Below are positions 60,618 through 64,000 of a stretch of DNA of 64,000 nt, one piece after another. The stretch's first letter is position 1. Each line of letters begins with the position of its first letter. A program made the position numbers and the translations under genes. The stretch is from Apophysomyces variabilis (taxonomy: Eukaryota; Mucoromycota; Mucoromycetes; Mucorales; Mucoraceae), in assembly GCA_002749535.1 (NCBI GenBank), contig MZZL01000382.1, positions 1 through 64,000 of the forward strand. Reading direction: 5' to 3'. The notes beneath the pieces are model-generated. The model made no database searches and was not told the origin of the DNA. It saw only the letters and a program-made list of their open reading frames with translations.

Positions 60618-63600
60618 ATGACCCAACCAGACCCTCCAGCAACAAACGAGATTCCAATACCAAAGATAAACCTGGAAGACAAACCGCTGGAAATAGAGGA
60701 CGATGGCGAAGATAACAATAATGATAGCAGCAACAGCAACGACAAGGAGAAAAGTCAAGGTCGTTCACCGGAACACAGTCCAGTTCCGACTATTGTCCTG
60801 AATAATGACGAAATGCCAGACCAGTCGATTGACTTATCACCTGAGGAGTCGCCACCGCCATCTGCATTTGACCAAAAAGAACAAATAGAAGACGAGAAGG
60901 ATAAAGAGGAGGAAAAGGAAAAAGACGCGTTATTTGAAACAAGCGTGGTTGAACCACCATCCACCCAGCCATTGGAAACGGATGCACCTGATTCCCCCGT
61001 GCCTGAAGAATTTGAATTGCATGGCCCGGTCGTGGACTTTTATAGACATAAAAATATCTTATTGACTGGCGCCACGGGTTACGTGGGCAAAACCGTCTTA
61101 TGGAAGTTGGTTCAATCACTCGGCACAAGTATCGGTCGGATATACGTCCTGATTCGCAACGGAAGTAATAAACGCAGTAAAGTTGGACGACCAGCGGATC
61201 GTATCCGGAACGAAATCCTGAACAGTAAGGTAAGTCTTTTTTTTTTTGGAACGTGATCCGAGAAAAGCGAAAACGAACAAGAAGACATCGCTCGTTGGAA
61301 GGGAAAAAAAAGAGGGATGGAATATGGGTTAATAAAGTCGTTCTTTTTTTCTGTTTTGAAAACATTTATAAGGCTTTTATATCCTTGCGACGAACGATGG
61401 GTGCAGCCAAATTCGATGCTATTGTCAAAGATAAAATTATTCCAATCGGTGGTGACATTATCTCTCCTGACTTGTCCATGACCGAAGAAGATCGAGACAT
61501 GATAGTGAAATCAATCCACGTAGTGATTCACTGTGCTGCTGCATTAGACTATAATGAACGATTGGACTTAGCTTTAGAGGTAAGCATGAGCCAATAAGTC
61601 ACAAGGTGGTGAGATCCATAAATAAATTATTGCTGTAGACAAATACGCTTGGTACATTGCGGTTGATGGATCTAGCAGACGAATGCGAACATATGCGTAA
61701 GTTGATCGGAGGAAGAGGATACAAACGAAAATCATCTCTTTTTTGTTTCCTTTCTACCTACAGAAACATTTGTACATATGTCGCTAGCGTATCTCAATGC
61801 GAATTTGCCTGACGGTCGGATCCAAGAGCGTGTATACCCTATGGAGCTTGGCGATCCTGAGATACTATTGACCGAAATCGTGGGGCTGGAACTCCAAGGT
61901 AAAGCTTTTTTCCTACTATACAGCATTCGGATCTTTTGAGTTTCTTCGTCTAAAAGTTGTCTGATTTATGGATGGATAGATATACCCAAAATGACCCAGC
62001 GAATATTGATGCATTATCCCAACACGCATACATTTACCAAATCGTTAACGGAACATTTGATACTGAAAAGGGTGGATTACAACCGTGTGGAGGAAGTTCA
62101 GGGTGGAAAGAAGCAATGGCCTGTGGCTATCGTACGTGCTACACAAGTGGGCGCTGCAGCCCATGAGCCCCTTCCGGGCTGGGTGAGTAACAACAAGAGG
62201 TCAAAAGGAGTCTGATCCGTTTTAAACTCATAGATTGTTTCATAAATAGATCGATGGTGTCACGGGAGCCAATGGGATGGTGTTATTGACGGGTCATGGC
62301 GTACAGGTACTGCAGCCAGATGTAGGTGATAACGTTGTGGATATTGTCCCCGTGGATTACCTTGCACGAATCCTCATCGGATGCGCAGCCTTCGTGCAAC
62401 CTCCTGGATTGAAATTTGTCCTTTCCTACAATGAGATCCTTGAAGATCCTGACGCCACTCACAGCCTAAACGTCCCTAATATTTTGTATGCACCTTCGAT
62501 CTATCAAGTATCGGCCAACAGTATCCGAACGGTCACCTGGCGTGAAGCGTACGAATCGATCCGTCACTACTGGACTCGGAACACCAAGGTCAATCTTCCA
62601 TCTGCAAATGAATATTTTGTATCGAACAAAGCCCTGTTCAAGGCACGCATCTTCATGAAATACCACTTACCCCAATCTTTGGCGTCTGTGACCACATCCA
62701 TCAGCGGAAACAATGCGAATGGCAATCGAGTCGAAGCAAATCTGGCTAACCGCACATTAGAATTGGCCTCTCGTGTTGCTGAAGCGAATCAACCTTTTCT
62801 ACGCCATCGTTGGATCTTCGACCACCCTAATGTGGATAACTTGCAGCGTCTTCTGGCCGAGGATCCTATTTTTGCTCTGACGGAATACGATGATCTGGAC
62901 TGGAGAAAATATATGATGAATTATAGTTTTGGAGTACATACGTATATTACCCAAGGACCAACAGGCTTGCGAAATATCACCCTTCCCCCAGAATGGGACT
63001 GTGCTATGTATTCGAAAGATCCAGCAGTACGCAATATGGTCATTGACCGACAGATCGAATCAGTTATTTTCAGTGCTTCTGATATACAGAAGCGAACAGA
63101 ACGAATGTTGACACAAATTATTGCATCTTTGGAGAAGCCCTCCTATCAGGAACAAAAGGATCGGAAGAAATCGGAGGAATGGGTTAATGATTTTGATGCG
63201 AGTTTGGACGACTGGTGTCATGATGATTCAGAGCTACTGAAGGAAAGCGCTAGGACAGCTGCTTTGGGTCGCTGGTCGGCACGTTTAGGCGAAAACGATG
63301 AAGCGATCAAAGTGACTGTATTGAATGACAGTCGTGTAGGCTGTAGTATTCGACAGGTATGCTCAGGAAAACATAAAGCAAAAATCAACCATTGGAACCA
63401 GAGCACTAAACCACCAGTACATGGTTTGTTTGCTGCATTAGATCATTGAGACATCGGGTGTTCCTCAGCAGACAGTGGTTGGTGAAGCTTTTAAGATTCT
63501 TCAACGTATGAAAGAACGCACACAGTTGGCCTACGTGTGGTTCGCAGGCGCTTTTTTGGATGCCCTATTCAAACGCTTATTCACTAGCGTCCGCTTAAAA

Positions 63601-64000
63601 GACGCAGATATCCAAAGGGTAAATTTTATTCTGAGTTGCCACATAACCAACATTACTTCATACTAAAATATTTGGCCTGTTGATAAAATAGATAAAAGAA
63701 AAGATCCAAGGCAAAAACGTCGTTTATGTACCTGTGTCTAAAACAATCCTGGATCCGCTTTTGACATGGTATGTGTGTCTCCGGTACGATTTACCCGTTC
63801 CAGCCATTGTATGCGACGAAGGTAAAGTATTGGTTAACGGACAATAGATGAAGGATGGGCTAATCGAATGGGTGGTATATGGGATATAGCATTGGCTTTG
63901 CTTGGTCCTATTTCCGATATCTTGCGAATCACGGGTGCCTACTTTGTACGACGCGATCAGGCGACACGATCTCCGCTGAATACGGCTGTTGCTGCCGCTT
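60618..64000 (+). CDS. Fatty-acyl-CoA reductase-like / glycerolipid acyltransferase-like fusion, partial at window edge
   Basis: Exons stay in frame: 60618-61229, 61373-61579, 61639-61696, 61764-61898, 61980-62182, 62250-63356, 63442-63618 and 63692 onward. An acidic, disordered N-terminus of ~135 residues precedes an extended-SDR reductase domain (NAD_binding_4): LLTGATGYVGKTVLW near residue 150, VVIHCAAALDYNE, FVHMSLAYLNAN, and GWIDGVTGANGM. The motif usually YxxxK reads HTFTK: His at 62027-62029 (residue ~354), Lys at 62039-62041. From about residue 780 an acyltransferase-like domain follows. Motif I, normally HxxxxD, reads SKTILD (Ser 63737-63739, Asp 63752-63754), while the motif-II-like GAYFVRRDQ is kept. 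FAR-acyltransferase fusions would act in wax, ether-lipid or phospholipid synthesis at the ER or peroxisome. Both altered active sites suggest it may be non-catalytic. The 3' end is outside the window. Confidence 0.8.

Overview
The window looks like nuclear DNA of an early-diverging filamentous fungus (Mucoromycota, probably Mucorales; the genus cannot be fixed from the sequence). The grounds are short 45-85 nt GT-AG introns in almost every gene, AT-rich spacers, typical fungal regulators (KDM5/Lid2, CDT2, PIAS/Siz, UCHL5, a Pan1/intersectin-like scaffold) and a dense mix of hAT, Ty3/gypsy, MULE, Tc1/mariner and LINE-like relics.

The left half (1-30 kb) is a transposon graveyard with two tRNA genes. 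tRNA-Gly(GCC) at 646-716 is followed 37 bp later by a full-length but dead Ty3/gypsy element (754-9903, minus). A dead 4.1-kb hAT element (3305-7450) with a perfect 8-bp target duplication is nested in it. Around 12.36-16.79 kb two ~1.3-kb arms lie in inverted orientation around a 1.17-kb core. Their ends carry arrays of the motif TTTTACCC, and one arm is split by a 598-bp non-autonomous hAT element with its own 8-bp duplication. tRNA-Asp(GTC) follows at 17489-17560. Next come a CpG-decayed hAT end, a 115-bp repeat, a second hAT element whose transposase is uninterrupted (19787-23609), a MULE relic with SWIM and OTU domains, and gag, Tc1/mariner and LINE ORF1 relics.

The right half (30-64 kb) is mostly genic. 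Genes in order: UCHL5/UCH37-type deubiquitinase (+), EH-EH-coiled-coil-polyPro-WH2-SH3-SH3 endocytic scaffold (+), KDM5 histone demethylase (-), SIRT4-type sirtuin (-), a gene-poor 4-kb stretch, a dead DDE transposase (+), a PSP1-domain protein (+), CDT2 (-), a PIAS/Siz SUMO ligase (+), and a fatty-acyl-reductase-like/acyltransferase-like fusion running off the right edge (+). CDT2 and the SUMO ligase are divergent; two MCB boxes (ACGCGT) lie just upstream of CDT2.

Two single-N positions (11292 and 42433) are each flanked by apparently identical ~1.4-kb copies. They look like unmerged contig overlaps, so the second copy of the KDM5 5' end is an assembly artefact and should not be counted as biology. 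All coordinates, splice sites and domain calls were read by eye; no database search was run.
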